Positions 48,866 to 61,640 of a stretch of 64,000 bases of DNA are shown here, piece after piece. Source of the DNA: Sipunculus nudus. Lineage: Eukaryota > Annelida > Sipuncula > Golfingiida > Sipunculidae. The notes below the pieces were generated by a model that ran no database searches, had not been told where the DNA came from, and saw only the letters and a program-made list of their open reading frames with translations. A program made the translations under genes and the position numbers. The stretch is taken from assembly GCA_026874595.1 (NCBI GenBank), contig CM049316.1, positions 9,042,839 through 9,106,838 of the forward strand. The letters run 5' to 3'. Within the stretch, counting starts at the first letter, position 1, and each line of letters opens with the position of its first letter.

Positions 48866-51576
48866 GCAAAACATTATAACATGTATTATAAATTAAAAAG
48901 AGTTTAAATGTCACAGTCAGAAGTTCAAGTCCTCTCTTGGTGTGTAAACTGGTCATCTTTCCAAATGGATTATTTGTGCTCTGAAAAAATTGGGACTGAT
49001 TATGAATAATATAATTCCTCCAAAGGATTACACCTCTGAAAATAAAGGAGTGAGGTACTCAAACTAAAGTCACTAGGTAGTGAATAATGTATCATAATAA
49101 AATGTAGGGACTGTTAATGTTTTCATGGCTTCTACATTTTGTATGAAAAAAAAGTGATTGGTGTCAGAAGTGGGATCAGATTATGAAAGAAATGGGTTCA
49201 TCCATGGTGTCAAAGTCATCACCTTGTGGCAAAGAATTGATCTATTAACATTTTATTTAAACTTTATATATGCATCTTCATCACATAATAACTCATAAAT
49301 CTCACCATTTTCACACACTTACCTTTAGAGTATTATAAAAGAGTAGACTTGTGCACATTTTGCACCTAGATTCTGCTACATTCCAAATGTATTCATTTGA
49401 TGTAATGCATGTACTGTAAATACTTTTTGTATGTAACAGTGGAACATTTCTGTGCATGCTTGTACCAGGTTCAGTGTAAATTCTACATTAAATAGCCTAG
49501 GACAGACACTGGAAAAACACAGGCTGTATGAACTCACTAAGATTGTGTCCACACAGCCAAGGAGAATTAGGTTTGAGTGATCAGGTTGATATTTACCCAA
49601 ACCTTCACTGGATCAATGTTTTTCTCATGTATGGATCAGATTCATTTTGTCAAAGCTTTTTCAATCTTCTCAGTATCAAGTAAGAATATTTTCCAACTGA
49701 TATCAGATTAATAAAAGATTATCATCTGACAGACAAGGCCAGGTATGGTAACTAAACAGGATCTTGATCAATTTGTCATAGTCTACACATGAGGTGATGT
49801 AATCTGTGTTACAGTATTTCCTAGTGCAATATGATGTACATAGGGAATTGTATGTGTGATGTGTCACTAAAGGTAATGTAACATTGAAGTGAGCATATGC
49901 TTTTAAGATAAAAAATAGACTAAACTTGATAAATCAGTGTGTGAATCAGTTTGCAGGATATCTCAAAATGAACATGAAGATCGATGAGAATCTGTTTAAG
50001 ATAGACATTATTTATTAATTATTTAAGATTAACACATTTAATGAGGTTGCACTGAATTCAACCAGTTTGCTTGGCTGGTTCAGTGCACACTTTGTGAAAT
50101 ATGTGGAATAAAATAAATCATAACCAAGCAAAGATATTCATCTCCTATCATTTTCCCTATCTTCATTGGACATCCCTAGTTCTCCAGACCATGTGTTGCA
50201 CCTCCAAACACCTCTTGTCTACTGCTCCCGGGAGGCCACCCAAGCTGGTCTCTCTCCAGTGCCCAGGTGTTCCTCAATATGAATATTTTCAAAGGTTCAG
50301 GTCTTCATTCTGTGTCAAAGAATGTCATTGGTTATGAAGTTAAATTGTATTTTTAGTAGGCATTGCATACCTTCATAATATGTGGTAAAGATAACAGCCG
50401 AAGCTGACATGCAGGCTTCTAGTTGTCAATTTCATGAACTTTGGTTCCACATGGATTCTTCAGATGAAACCACAATGACTGAAACACAATACATATTCTT
50501 ACTTTGCATAAAAATTCTGCAGGAGGATAGGGGTTCTGTTCCATGTATTTCATATTCACTATTTTGATGTAAATGGTGTGCATATATCTACAGATGCTTT
50601 GATTATGCAGTGTTATTGACTCAAGATTTGCTTATTTTTGTGTGGCTTGCCATATAAATCTCCACTGGGATTAGTTTTTATCAGCCCTCTGTGATATTTA
50701 TCAATTGCTGCTGTGATAATTATGGGCAATGTGATTTTTAATAGAAATAGTATTTTTTTCATTGGTTTGAAAGGTGGTTTTGCAAGTCATTGTTGTATTT
50801 GTATTAAAATGATATCATGAAGGGTTATATGTATTGAAGAGTCCCAAGTTGTGCAGATAAAATGTTAAATTAAGCTACCAGTAAGCTGAGATCAGTCATG
50901 CAGTGCCATGTTTGAATGATTAATTTAATATAAGTGAAAAATAGAAAAAAGACAACTACCTTTAAAAGAATGTAAACATTTGCAGACTTTGGAAATACAG
51001 GTCTGTTTTAAAGATAAGACCAATGATACAGTGTCAACAGGATGGTTTGAATCTGGTACGTTTAAAATGAACACAGTAACAAGCTTACATGTTATTCATG
51101 GTTCTTCTGAGGAATAATGAGTAAGAATACCATATATGTCAATACTGATGGTTACCTTTGTTATTGACAAACTGATATTAGTCCTGTAACAGCACCTGTA
51201 TTTCACAGTTACGCCCATCTTTGCCTCTTTGAATGCCAGACTTATGCCTGTTCTGCACTGGTATTTCACAATTTTCGTAATAAAGAAACAAAAAGGGGAA
51301 AAAGCTAAAAATATATATTGTACTTTACTCTATTTTTCCTATGGTCAGGTTTATGCAGTATGAACCTATTGACATAGTGCCAGAGTAAATGCCTATGCAA
51401 TTTTTGGATCACACAATGCTCAAGTTGTCCACCAGTATGCGAAACATCCCTTGGTGCCAATGTTTATTTTAAAAAGGATGTAAAGCTTTCCTTGACATCA
51501 ATAAAACTTTGCGCATGTTAGTGCATAGTTGCAACTTATTTTTGCTTCATGAAAGAAATGAAACACAGTATCAGGT
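48866..51576. other. 3' flank of CIMIP1, nothing recognised
   Basis: AT-rich single-copy-looking sequence. Short frames such as 50101-50337 lack splice support or recognisable content. Confidence 0.45.
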
Positions 51577-52855
51577 ATTCCCTTTGAATATCAAACCTCC
51601 ACTTGACTGCGCCCCTTTGAATATCAAACCTCCACCTGACTCCGCCCCTTTGAATATCAAACCTCCACCTGACTCCGCCCCTTTGAATATCAAACCTCCA
51701 CCTGACTCCGCCCCTTTGAATATCCAACTCCACCTGACTCCACCCCTTTGAATATCAAACCTCCACCTGACTCCGCCCCTTTGAATATCAAACCTCCACC
51801 TGACTCCGCCCCTTTGAATATCAAACCTCCACCTGACTCCGCCCCTTTGAATATCTAACCTCCACCCCTATAAATAACAAACCAGACCTTTCAATATTAA
51901 ACCACCCTTTCCAAAACCAAACCTTCACCTGACTGCGCCCCTTTGAATATCAAACCTCCACCTGACTGCGCCCCCTTGAATATCAAACCTCCACCTGACT
52001 CCGCCCTTTTGAATATCAAACCTCCACCTGACTCCGCCCCTTTGAATATCAAACCACCTCACTCCGCCCCTTTGAATATCAAACCTCCACCCCTATAAAT
52101 AACAAACCACCCCTTTCAATATTAAACCACCCTTTCCAAAACCAAACCTTCACCTGATCTGCGCCCCTTTGAATATCAAACCTCCACCTGACTGCGCCCC
52201 TTTGAATATCAAACCTCCACCTGACTGCGCCCCTTTTGAATATCAAACCTCCACCCCTATAAATAACAAACCACCCCTTTCAATATTAAACCACCCTTTC
52301 CAAAACCAAACCTTCACCTGACTGCGCCCCTTTGAATATCAAACCTCCACCTAATTGCGCCCCTTTGAATATCAAACCTCCACCTGACTGCGCCCCTTTG
52401 AATATCAAACCTCCACCTGACTGCGCCCCTTTGAATATCAAACCTCCACCTTACTGCGCCCTTTTAAATATCAAACCTCCACCTGACTCCGCCCCTTTGA
52501 ATATCAAACCTCCACCTGACTGCGCCCCTTTGAATATCGAACCTCCAGCTGACTCCGCCCCTTTGAATATCAAACCTCCACCTGACTCCGCCCCTTTGAA
52601 TATCAAACCTCCACCTGACTGCGCCCCTTTGAATATCAAACCTCCACCTTACTGCGCCCTTTTAAATATCAAACCTCCACCTGACTTCGCCCCTTTGAAT
52701 ATCAAACCTCCACCTGACTCCGCCCCTTTGAATATCGAACCTCCAGCTGACTCCGCCCCTTTGAATATCAAACCTCCACCTGACTCCGCCCCTTTGAATA
52801 TCAAACCTCCACCTGACTCCGCCCCTTTGAATATCAAACCTCCACCCCTATAAAT
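51577..52855 (+). repeat. 33-bp minisatellite, about 34 copies, with a repeated spacer
   Basis: The unit contains CCTTTGAATATCAAACCTCC then ACCTGACTSCGCC. Four times (51865, 52089, 52254 and 52845) a spacer starting CCCCTATAAATAACAAACCA interrupts it; after the first three, the unit array resumes. Because the unit is 33 bp, the plus strand reads as an 11-residue repeat (PLNIKPPPDSA, with C, F, Y and N variants); the longest run is 52332-52853, 173 codons. Some units carry one-base indels (CCCTTTTGAAT, CTGATCTGCG) and the spacer breaks the frame. The array is therefore best read as non-coding. Confidence 0.93.
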
Positions 52856-53140
52856 AACAAACCACCCGTTTCAATATTAAACCTGGCTTTCCAAAACCAA
52901 ACCTTCACCTGGCTGATCACATTGAATACAAAACCTACGTCTGCCTTTGTCCCTTTAAATACAAAACCTCCAACTGAACCCATCCCTTTGCATAACAAAC
53001 CTTCAGCTGACTCCGCCCATGTCAACTCCCTAATTCAACCTGACTCCTCCCCTTTAAATGTTAATTATTCACCTGGACCCGCCGCTACTTTGAAGACCAA
53101 GCCTCCACCCGACTCCTACGCACTTTGTCAAGTAAGATGA
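52856..53140 (+). repeat. Decayed edge of the 33-bp array
   Basis: Diverged units continue (AATACAAAACCTACGTCTGC, AATACAAAACCTCCAACTGA, AACAAACCTTCAGCTGACTC), fading out by about 53140. Confidence 0.7.
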
Positions 53141-54578
53141 TATGCGATAACACTCGTACTGTGTGGGGAGGGGCAGAGGTATATGCCATCCTTGCCGATT
53201 TATGGGTTGGAGACACAATACCTTTTGTTCCCCTTACTGTTTAGGGAAATAAAGCAAATCATTTTAAATTTCCAAATACTTCCGCTAATCAGTCTGTTCC
53301 GTCAATTTTGTTTCTTCATGTCTCCCTCAATTATCTTTCAATTATGCCTCTTAAATTGAGACTATGAAAAAAAAAGAAATTATGATATTCTGAGGGAGGG
53401 TTTTTTTTTTACTGTTTTTCATAAGGGGGGGGGGGGGGGAGTCCGGAGATTTTGGTCAATCATGTACTGCTTACACAATTGTTGTAAACAATTTAAATTG
53501 CGCATTAGTACGTAAGTGCTGGTCACTCTATTTTAGGTCAGCATTATTGTCAATACCGAAATATCCGACAAATGAAGAAGTTTAAATTGCCAATTAGCAA
53601 TTAAAAAAAATCGAATTATAATTTATTAAAATCAGTTTATGCCAACTTTTTTTTAGCTTTTTGATAAAGTATGGAGTTTGCTTTAGCTGCGTTTTTTATC
53701 TTCTCAGTTCAATAACAACTTAGCCAGCAGGAATGTTTCAGGTGTTCTTAAACGCCTTTAAAAATCGGGTTATGTCTGTATTGAAAAATTTTATGTGGCC
53801 TTTGCTTCGTGTTTAACTGTCTGAATGCCAATTTAAATCTGCATTTTAACGGTTAGTTATCACATATTTTCCCTAGATAAATGCGATTCTAATTATAAGA
53901 GCTGTCAGTCTATATAATCTACATTGTCGGTAAGCTGCAATCTTGTCAAGGTCAAGGTTTTCTTATTAACTCTTATAGCGTTGAACTTTCACCAAGGGCA
54001 TCAAGGCAATTGAATCGAGAATAAACAAATGGTAAGGGTGACAGTTAATGGAATAGACCTTTCAGCTAAATCTCTTTAAAATAACGGATCCATCGGATTC
54101 GCTTCTGGCGTGTTTTCTGAAAACTGAGGAGACATACTGCATACATGTAGAGACGACAGTGAACCTTTTGAAAGAGTGACGGGTATATTTATTGTTCAAT
54201 TATTTGTTTGATTATGATGTGTGTGTGTTTAAATTCAGGAACATTCGGTATTGCAATTGAAATAGCCTCTTTAAGTGACTCAGTTGTGCAGTGATTTGCC
54301 AATAAACTCGGTTGTGACCAATGACGATCGGCAATACCTGAGCGGTCGATATTTTAAGTACATCCATATATCATACATGAACACAATACTTCGACTATGT
54401 GTCACCATGCATGCATGTATCGGGTAACCCGGTGTATTTTTATGAACTGCCAGACAAACTACCCAGACAGTGCTCCTAAATATGTGCGTATAATTGTTTG
54501 ATTTATAGTGTCGGTAGAATTGAGGTTAATTATTTAAACAACCATGCAGTAGTGTAGAAGTGTACCTTGGGCATCCTG
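53141..54578. other. Intergenic, nothing recognised apart from a G15 run
   Basis: G15 at 53425-53439. The remainder is AT-rich without repeats or frames that I can support. Confidence 0.45.
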
Positions 54579-54777
54579 CAGAAGCGGATCTATGGGGGAG
54601 GGGGTCCCTTTTATTCAGCTGCAGCAATCTTTTTAAGGGGTTTTCAGGCCAATTCTTGCGGCCTGCCCCCCCCCCAACTGTCCGGACCTATATAGGTACC
54701 TTTTTTAATGGGCTTTGTCATTAGTCCTCTTCCTTTTGCCCCCCCCCCCCTTTTCCTGCATCCTGGATCCGCCCCTA
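54579..54777 (+). mobile_element. CAGNGGCGGATCC-ended MITE, copy A
   Basis: Starts CAGAAGCGGATCTATGGGGG and ends CCTGGATCCGCCCCT. The interior has TTTTCAGGCCAATTCTTGCG, CTGTCCGGACC and TTTGTCATTAGTC, all shared in order with 63168-63356 (opposite strand) and 58921-59055. Non-coding. The ends resemble those of hAT-type MITEs, but I could not define a target duplication. Confidence 0.7.
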
Positions 54778-54859
54778 AGCATTGACCGGCATATTGAAGT
54801 AAGTCACATAAAGGAGGGAATGAGCTGAAACATATAGTAAGTCTGAGCAACATGGCTCT

Positions 54860-55215
54860 CAGTAATTTTTTTTATGCCCGAGACACTTTCGATACAAACA
54901 GTCGAGTGTAATTTTTATTAGACCTTTCACAATCTTTAGAATAAGTTTAGAAAAAAAACCGTCTTCGCTCAGACACGCACTGTCAGTTTCAAACCTGCCC
55001 AACCGGTGTGTCTGGTCGGTGACATGGAGATAAAAAAAACACACACATGTATATGTAAAACGCATATACAGACACAGTTGTCTCTGCTGTATGTTTCAGT
55101 CCGAGAATGCGGACATGACTACATGTAAGTATATTTATAAGGATATTCTGATCAACACCAGGACTATGATTGGTCAGTTCAAATCACCAGACGCCATCGA
55201 TGGCCCTACACTTAG
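54860..55215 (+). repeat. Isolated partial copy of the 58.6-63.6 kb module
   Basis: Contains GCTCAGACACGCACTGTCAG, CCGGTGTGTCTGGTCGGTGA and, 220 bp on, CCAGACGCCATCGATGG. These are two of the four landmarks seen in the three tandem copies downstream. The upstream landmarks are missing, so this is a truncated or separately dispersed copy. Confidence 0.65.
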
Positions 55216-55626
55216 CCCCCCCCCCCCCAATAAGGTTTGGTTCTCAGGCACTTTTTTTTCAGAAATCAATATCAATGCGGAGGGCGGTTTTTTATTTTTA
55301 CTTTTTTTTTGTATGTTTCCATAAAAATTTCATATGATCAAGGAAAAGCATGATAATAAATTGCTAAACAAGTAAAAGAAATAATTAAAGGATATTGTAC
55401 CAATTTTTTATTATTCTATCTTCTTGGAACAAATGTCCCAGAGCCTTGAGTTCAAATTGCTAACTCGTTAATAAAAGAATTTTTAAAAATTTTTGATGCG
55501 GGCGTTTAAAATTGATGCGGGCGGTGCCTGAGAATTAACCATACCTTTTAATTTTTTTGCCTTACAGAGTTTCTTGACCGGTCCTGGCATATGGTAAATT
55601 GTTGCTAGTGAACAATTTCTCAGGAG

Positions 55627-55629
<3 letters not shown>

Positions 55630-55688
<59 letters not shown>
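55630..55688. repeat. (TA)n microsatellite
   Basis: About 58 bp of pure TA. Confidence 0.95.
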
Positions 55689-55690
<2 letters not shown>

Positions 55691-56012
55691 CTGATACAAG
55701 AAATATCTTCCTTCATGTATTAGTATGCTTTCCTGTGGAGCGTATGACCTATTCTGTCGTTTTATAATTAAGGATAGTGTGTAGTAATAGTTCTGTTGAA
55801 TATCACATTTCAACGGAAGGGAACAAAAAACAATTGTTATAGCAAACTACTGTTTTGTTTAAGTCAGAGTACCTATTAAGAATATATAAATATGGAGATT
55901 TTTTTTTCTAGATGCTTTTGTTGTTTTTTGCAAAGCCAGCTTCATTTTAGGTACATAAAAGTAAAGATGACAAATAACCCAAGAACACTATTTAGGTAAT
56001 ACGACAGTTTTT

Positions 56013-56985
56013 AGCTCAGCTGTTTTTTACAAATGACTGTTAGTCATCTGAGGTATAGCGATCACTCTTTGTCCGTCGTCCGTCCATCTGTCATTTTGTC
56101 TAGCTGACCGTCTGTCTTTCTGTCTGTCACTCCGTCCGTCTGTCTATCCGTCCGCTTGACTTGGAATATTCTGCCTTGACACCCAGGGAGGTCCATGAAA
56201 AATCTTCTAGAAAACCTGAAATTAGGTTACCAATATCCTCCATGCTATGGGCCTCAGAAATACCCCCCAGAATTATTGAAAATTTGTCTTCTTAGTTGAC
56301 ATCCATGGAAGTAATTAAATAATCTCTTTAGAATCCTGAAATTATGTCCCTGTTACTCATATCCTCTGAACTATTGGGCTTACCCTACCGAATTATTGAC
56401 AATTTGGTACAATAGCTCCAGTATCTGACTAACTAATACATTGCATATTGATCTTGGAGTGTTTCATCAGTTCCTGCAGACTGGTGGCGCCACCTGGGTT
56501 TTTTTTCTAATTTTTACGCATTTTTTTTCTCTATTTTTGAGACCTTCAAAGATGTGGTCATCTGTTAAGAGGGCACAAAGCCATAAAGCCTATAATCATG
56601 AACCGAGTCTGTATCCTGAGAGGTCCTAAAAAGTTTTTCTCTGAAACCTGAAATAAAGTCACTGTAATTTATATTCTTAGAGTTACGGAGCCTGTTTAAC
56701 CCCTCCCCTGAATAATTAAAATATACACACTAATGGCCAGATCCTCAGAAACGGCTTGATGGATTGTCATAACATTTGGTGTGTTTATTATTTTAATTTA
56801 GTTAACCTGTATTTTTTAGAACATCACGTCTGTTAACAAGGCACAAATCGTACTAGTAAAGCCTAAAATCATGAACCTCTGCATTCTGAGAGTTCCTCAG
56901 AAGTTCTCCACAGAAACCTGAAATTAGGCTACTGTGACCTATTTTCTCCCGACTTCTGGGGCGTGTTTGAGCACCCCAGAAATAT
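56013..56985 (+). mobile_element. TAGCTCAGCTG/CGTCCGTC interspersed repeat with internal subunits
   Basis: Opens TTTTAGCTCAGCTG, then TTTGTCCGTCGTCCGTCC and further CCGTC/CTGTC repeats. It continues as four diverged subunits marked by CCTGAAATTAGGTTAC-like sequence near 56213, 56335, 56648 and 56918. CTGGTGGCGCCACCTGG occurs at about 56480. Non-coding; related in reverse to 47575-48063. Confidence 0.65.
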
Positions 56986-57404
56986 TTTAACATGTATATA
57001 CAAATTACCATATTTCTAAGAATAGGCTGGATGGCTTCTTACCTAATTGGTGTGCTTATGGATTTGGGTGAACTTAAGCTAATATGCACGAAAGAAGATG
57101 CCACCTACATTTTCTTAATTAGTTACCTGTGCAAGGATCTATTGTCAACATGTCAGTCGGCTGAGCGTCATAACCCATGGTTCCACATTTACGCCATGGG
57201 TAGCACTCATAAATTTATCCTGAACTTCAGCATACTGCAGTATTTTTGCAATTTCAGTTATTATGTTGTTGTTGCCAGTCATTGTGCACAGTGTGTTACA
57301 ACTATCAGTCTGATAATTAGCAGGGAACAATGCTTAAAACATTTAAGATTGGTATGTTAAAACGTTTTACTATGCAGACACTCTCTGGTAAAGTCTTCTT
57401 GCTA

Positions 57405-58470
57405 GTATCTCGTGGCCACGCGATAATTATCTCGTTCCCATGAGATAGTATCTCGTTCCCACGCGATAATTATCTCGTGGCCACCCGATAATTATCTCAT
57501 TCCCACGCGTAAGTATCGCGTCGCCACGCGTTAGTATGCCATGCTGGCTAAAGCCCTCATTTGGATAAGAATGTTTGTAGTCTGTTATATGTCGAGCGTT
57601 GATGCACCTTAAATTGTAGGTGCGTATGCGCCGAATGTTCGGAGGTAAATTTCAGCAATTGTCATTGAGTTGGTTCAACATTTCACTGCGTTGGTTCAAC
57701 CAGCCCATTTTTATTTGTTCATGGGAGACTGTGTTGAGTTTGCTTAAGGGTAAGGGTGATATAAACTCTTGTGTACCAAACATATGTATTAAAATGAAAC
57801 ACTTGTTTGTATTTTACCTTCCCAGAAAATCTTAGTTTTAAGGGCTAGGGTTAGGGTTATATAATTTCGGGTATACCGAACAGGGTAAACAACATGTCTG
57901 TTTGTGTTATGTCTCAAGGGAGAAGCTTACAACAAAAGGTGTCAGCCATGTCACTTCATTATGACTGGGGGGGGGGGGGGGGGGGGGGAGGAGAGGCAAG
58001 GAGACACAAACAAGGAGACCTTTTTACGAGAAATGTGCTCAGTCTTCCCCCTCACATCTTTCTTTTCACAATAATACTTCAGTTATGTAATTCATATTAT
58101 GAAAATTTATTATGACACATATTTCACCCGAACTACCCCCCCCCCCCTTTCCCCGCTCGTACATTCTCTGAACAAACATGACCCATGTGTGTTGTACGAG
58201 CCCCGGATGCATCATTTTAGGTCTCAGCATATTAAGAACGCTCCAAATTCATGCAAATAATTGACCATATAGTCTTCATCCAGTGTAGAGAAACATGCTT
58301 TAAGGATTTAAGATGCGATATTATCGCATGGGAACGAGATAATTATCGCGTGGCCACGCGATATTATCGCATGGGAACGAGATAATTTTCGCGTGGCCAC
58401 GAGATACTAACGCGTGGGAAAGAGATAATTATCTCGTGGCCACGAGATACTAACTCGTGGGAACGAGATA
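57405..58470. mobile_element. Element with palindromic ATCTCGTGGCCACGAGAT-type termini
   Basis: Both ends are strings of a roughly 21-bp near-palindrome alternating TATCTCGTGGCCACGAGATA and TATCTCGTTCCCACGAGATA forms: left 57405-57533, right 58311-58470, mutually inverted. The 780-bp interior holds a G22 run (57967-57988), a C12 run (58136-58147) and no plausible gene. The layout (multi-subunit inverted termini around a non-coding centre) suggests a foldback-type DNA element. Flanking target duplication was not identified. Confidence 0.7.
57842..57858 (+). repeat. Interstitial telomere-like motif
   Basis: GGGCTAGGGTTAGGGTT: about two and a half units of the TTAGGG repeat. Too short to imply a former chromosome end. 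Confidence 0.4.
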
Positions 58471-58824
58471 AAAATAATTTTGTGCATGTCCTATACGAGC
58501 CACCGTATATACGAGCCACCGTAGTAAATGGTTTTGTTTCCTGCAAAATCTTCATATCAAATGCATATAGATTTAATGGTTGTTTGGTTAACTAAGCATT
58601 TAGCATAGAACAGATTGATGATTAACAAGACATAATTGATAATTTAACATATGATCCGTCAATCGATTAAACATCAGTTCATTATCGATTATCAACAGAA
58701 ACAGAGATGATCAGTGTTCCATGGGATGGTGTGGGGCTAAAACAAACCTGCAAGGTTGGTGCTAAAGAAACAGGATTCAAACTACGATCATAACATCGAA
58801 ACTTTCTCTCTGAATTTTTTTTTT

Positions 58825-58907
58825 CATGAAGAGAATAAGTCCTACACAGAAAGCAAGGCTTCCCTGGAACCGCTTTTGCTTTCTGTGTGGGACTTATTCT
58901 CTTTATG
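58825..58907. repeat. Foldback hairpin, 32-bp arms
   Basis: The left arm begins CATGAAGAGAATAAGTCC and the right arm ends in its inverse (GGACTTATTCTCTTTATG-type). About 30 of 32 positions pair and the loop is 19 nt. Confidence 0.8.
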
Positions 58908-58920
58908 AAAAAGTGTTCCA

Positions 58921-59055
58921 TCCACCGCACCTTTTTTGGGATTTCAGACCAATTTTGCCGCTTGGACGCCCCCTTTTCCGGACCATGGGACCTTTTTTAG
59001 GCGTTTTCATTAGTTCTCCTGGGTTGGACATTTACTACATCCTCGATCCACCCCT
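58921..59055 (+). mobile_element. CAGNGGCGGATCC-ended MITE, copy B (5'-truncated)
   Basis: Shares TTTCAGACCAATTTTGCCG, TTTTCCGGACC, TTTTCATTAGT and the end CGATCCACCCCTG with the copies at 54579 and 63168. The first GGATC end is missing. Confidence 0.65.
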
Positions 59056-59982
59056 GGATAGAGACCAAAACAAACCCCACAGATTCACTATGTTTGAAAG
59101 GGATCGAAATTATTTGAGCTATTTGAGATAAAATGTTCAGGATTAAGCTTGTCAAATATATGCATCTGTAACAGCCAGCGTGGTACATACAAAATGGATT
59201 TATTATGTCGATAATAGGTTGAGTTTTTATGCAGTGAATTATTTAGTGTGTCACGGGCACTGACCGGTTAAAGTCGGAAAAAAAAATTTCAACAGAACCA
59301 ATGTATGTCTCAGCAGTAAATCTCAGGGACTACTTGTTTATGTACGCGTAAACCGAATACCAAAAAAAATTATACATGTGTCTTAGTAATGATTTAATTA
59401 GACAATTGCCCATCTAGGGGTCATCTGTACTCAGACACGCACTCTCAATTTTAACCCAAGCCACCAGGTGTCTGGTCAGCGAACTGTAGATAACCAAAAA
59501 AAATACGTAGACGCCCGATACCGTTTACTCTCTTTCATGTTTCCACGTCCGAGCAGGCGGACAAGGCGACATGCGTGAACGTAAATGTATAAGTATATAC
59601 TGATAAACACGTGTGACTGGTCCATGCCAAACACCAGACGCCATCGACTAACCCCTACTCTTGCATGGCTTCTTTACCCACCCTGTCTTATAGTCAAATG
59701 ACACTGATTAAAGTCTCAGCAGACCATAAACATGTACACTAATTTAAGAAGCATCTCCCTTTATCATTTCAAAGAATTTAATTTTCTTTCACATTGAAAG
59801 GATGTTATATTCCTTATAAACTAGTAAATACAGAACAAATTTTAAACTACATGATTTTATTGCTTCTTACTAATTCAGCTTGCCCAGTGCATAAAGAAGC
59901 ATTGTATGTTGATACCTTAACGAAGCATTTAGGAATCATAGCAAGGAGCTGATGCTTAACAAGCAAGTATCGAAAATTTTGA

Positions 59983-61640
59983 CATATGATTCGTCAATCA
60001 ATTAACTATCAGTTAATCATCGATTATCGACAGGACAGAGAAAATCAATGTTCCATGCACGGAATGACGTGAGGTATAACAAAGTTGCATGCATGGAGGT
60101 GCTGAAGAAAAAGGATTCAAACTGCGATGACGATATCGAAACTTCACTTTTGTATCTGATTTTTAATAAAGAGAGTTTCTTATGACCTCTGGATTTCTTT
60201 AGTTCCACATAGGAAGAGACCAAAGGCAACTCAGATCCACCATTTCTGAGAGGTTCAGAAATCTATTGATGATGAAAAACTTCAGGTTTCATTTAATAAA
60301 TTCCTCCACATTTTTCACAAAGGAAGGTCAACTATTATATTCCGATGTTTATACATAACAATGTAGTATACATGTACCTATAAAACATGATTTATAATGT
60401 CGGCAAAATTTACTTAAAGTGCTTAATCAATAAATGTAAAACAGTGTGTCACGCGGGCACCTGGCGATTAAAGTCAGAGAAATCACAAGTAGGCTGACGA
60501 CAACAGAGCTCGCCGGTAAGAGGCATTCAGAAAACAAAGAGCCCCGCCGGGGTGCATAATATGCCCTTCGTGTTTCTTGTGACGTCTGACCTCATTAAAC
60601 ATGCATGGGTTTTGCCGAGAATTTAATTAAGCTGAGAAACTATGTTGGTAAATATTTATGATGAGTTACAAGAAAACGCATCAGCTTTTTGGAATGTCAA
60701 CATGACACCACTTAAGTCTGGTTGTGTCATGTTGACACCACCATGCAGGGACCTCTGAACTTGTTCAATATGCTTAAATTTTACCATCGAGACATTATAT
60801 TGGGTAATATTTCTGTTGCGTTATCTCAAAGTCCATCACATTCACGGTGAGTTTTCGCAGCGATACCATATATAAAGTAGCTTATTGACCTCTTGCCTCT
60901 TTAAATATGCATGGATTTTGTTTATAATCGAACTCGGCCGAGACTGTAACATGAGCTGGGTTGCGATCTGTACTGATTTTGACCATTAAGTGCTGATTTC
61001 TGGCCCATTAATTGAAATATAGGAAAGTTCTTAATTGCTTTGATGGGTATTGTCACTTCCTAAAGAACGGTGACCTTTGATCTTTTGACTCCCTTATCAT
61101 GGAGGGGGATTTCTACACAATACATATATGAAATATGAAACAAGTGGTTGCCGATTTATAAAAAAATGTTAATAAAAAACTTTAAACAGAGCTGTCTACG
61201 GACGACGCCGACGCAACCGACGGCCGAGGTACGCTATAATCTTTCCTGAACTTTGTTCCGGCGAGCTAAAAAAATCAGCCTAACCAATGAATGTCTGAGA
61301 TGTAGTTCACTGGATTTTTTTTGTACGCGTGGAAGGCGAGTAATCAACTGATAAAAAGGATACAAGTACTTGAATAATGATTTAATTAGACCGTTGACCG
61401 TCTGTTATATTTCTGGAAGGGATCATATGCACTCAGTCACGCATTGTCAGTTCCACATCACGCCCCCAGGTGTGCTGGTCGGTGAACTGTAGATAAAAAA
61501 AAACAGAGACACCTGAATACTGGCAGGTAACCCTTCGAGAGGGCGGGCAAGGCTAAATGGACGTATATTTATTGATGAACACATATACTTTGACGGGTCA
61601 ATTGAAATCAAAAGACGCCATTGATTAACCACTTCAGCAT
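59983..61640 (+). repeat. Tandem module, unit 2
   Basis: A at 59987 (GATTCGTCAATCAATTAAC), B at 60445 (GTGTGTCACGCGGGCACC), C at 61430 (CACTCAGTCACGCATTGTCA) and D near 61605 (AAAGACGCCATTGATTAACC). B and C are pushed apart by an insertion of about 750 bp (60530-61275). Confidence 0.8.
60530..61275. mobile_element. Insertion of mollusc-type repeats inside unit 2
   Basis: The first part (AAACAAAGAGCCCCGCCGGG, then GACCTCATTAAACATGCATG and TTTAAATATGCATGG) is a diverged relative of 33327-33853. The last part, read in reverse, opens TTAGCTCGCCGGAACAAAG and runs into GACGACGCCGACGCAACCGA, another common dispersed family. Units 1 and 3 lack this block at the matching position. A perfect 13-bp stem (GTCAACATGACAC at 60696, inverse at 60724) lies inside. 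Confidence 0.65.

Larger units (their letters stand above)
58649..59665 (+). repeat. Tandem module, unit 1
   Basis: Landmarks in order: A (GATCCGTCAATCGATTAAAC, 58653), B (GTGTGTCACGGGCACTGACC, 59247), C (ACTCAGACACGCACTCTCAA, 59429) and D (CCAGACGCCATCGACTAACC, about 59633). It carries a foldback (58825-58907) and a MITE insertion (58921-59055) between A and B. Confidence 0.8.

Noticed and set aside
52332-52853. 173-codon plus-strand frame with an 11-residue proline-rich repeat
   Set aside because: It is generated by a 33-bp tandem unit; other units have frame-breaking indels and the spacer contains stops, so there is no sign of selection on a protein.
57842-57858. Former telomere or chromosome-fusion point
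   Set aside because: Only about two and a half TTAGGG units, inside a mobile element.
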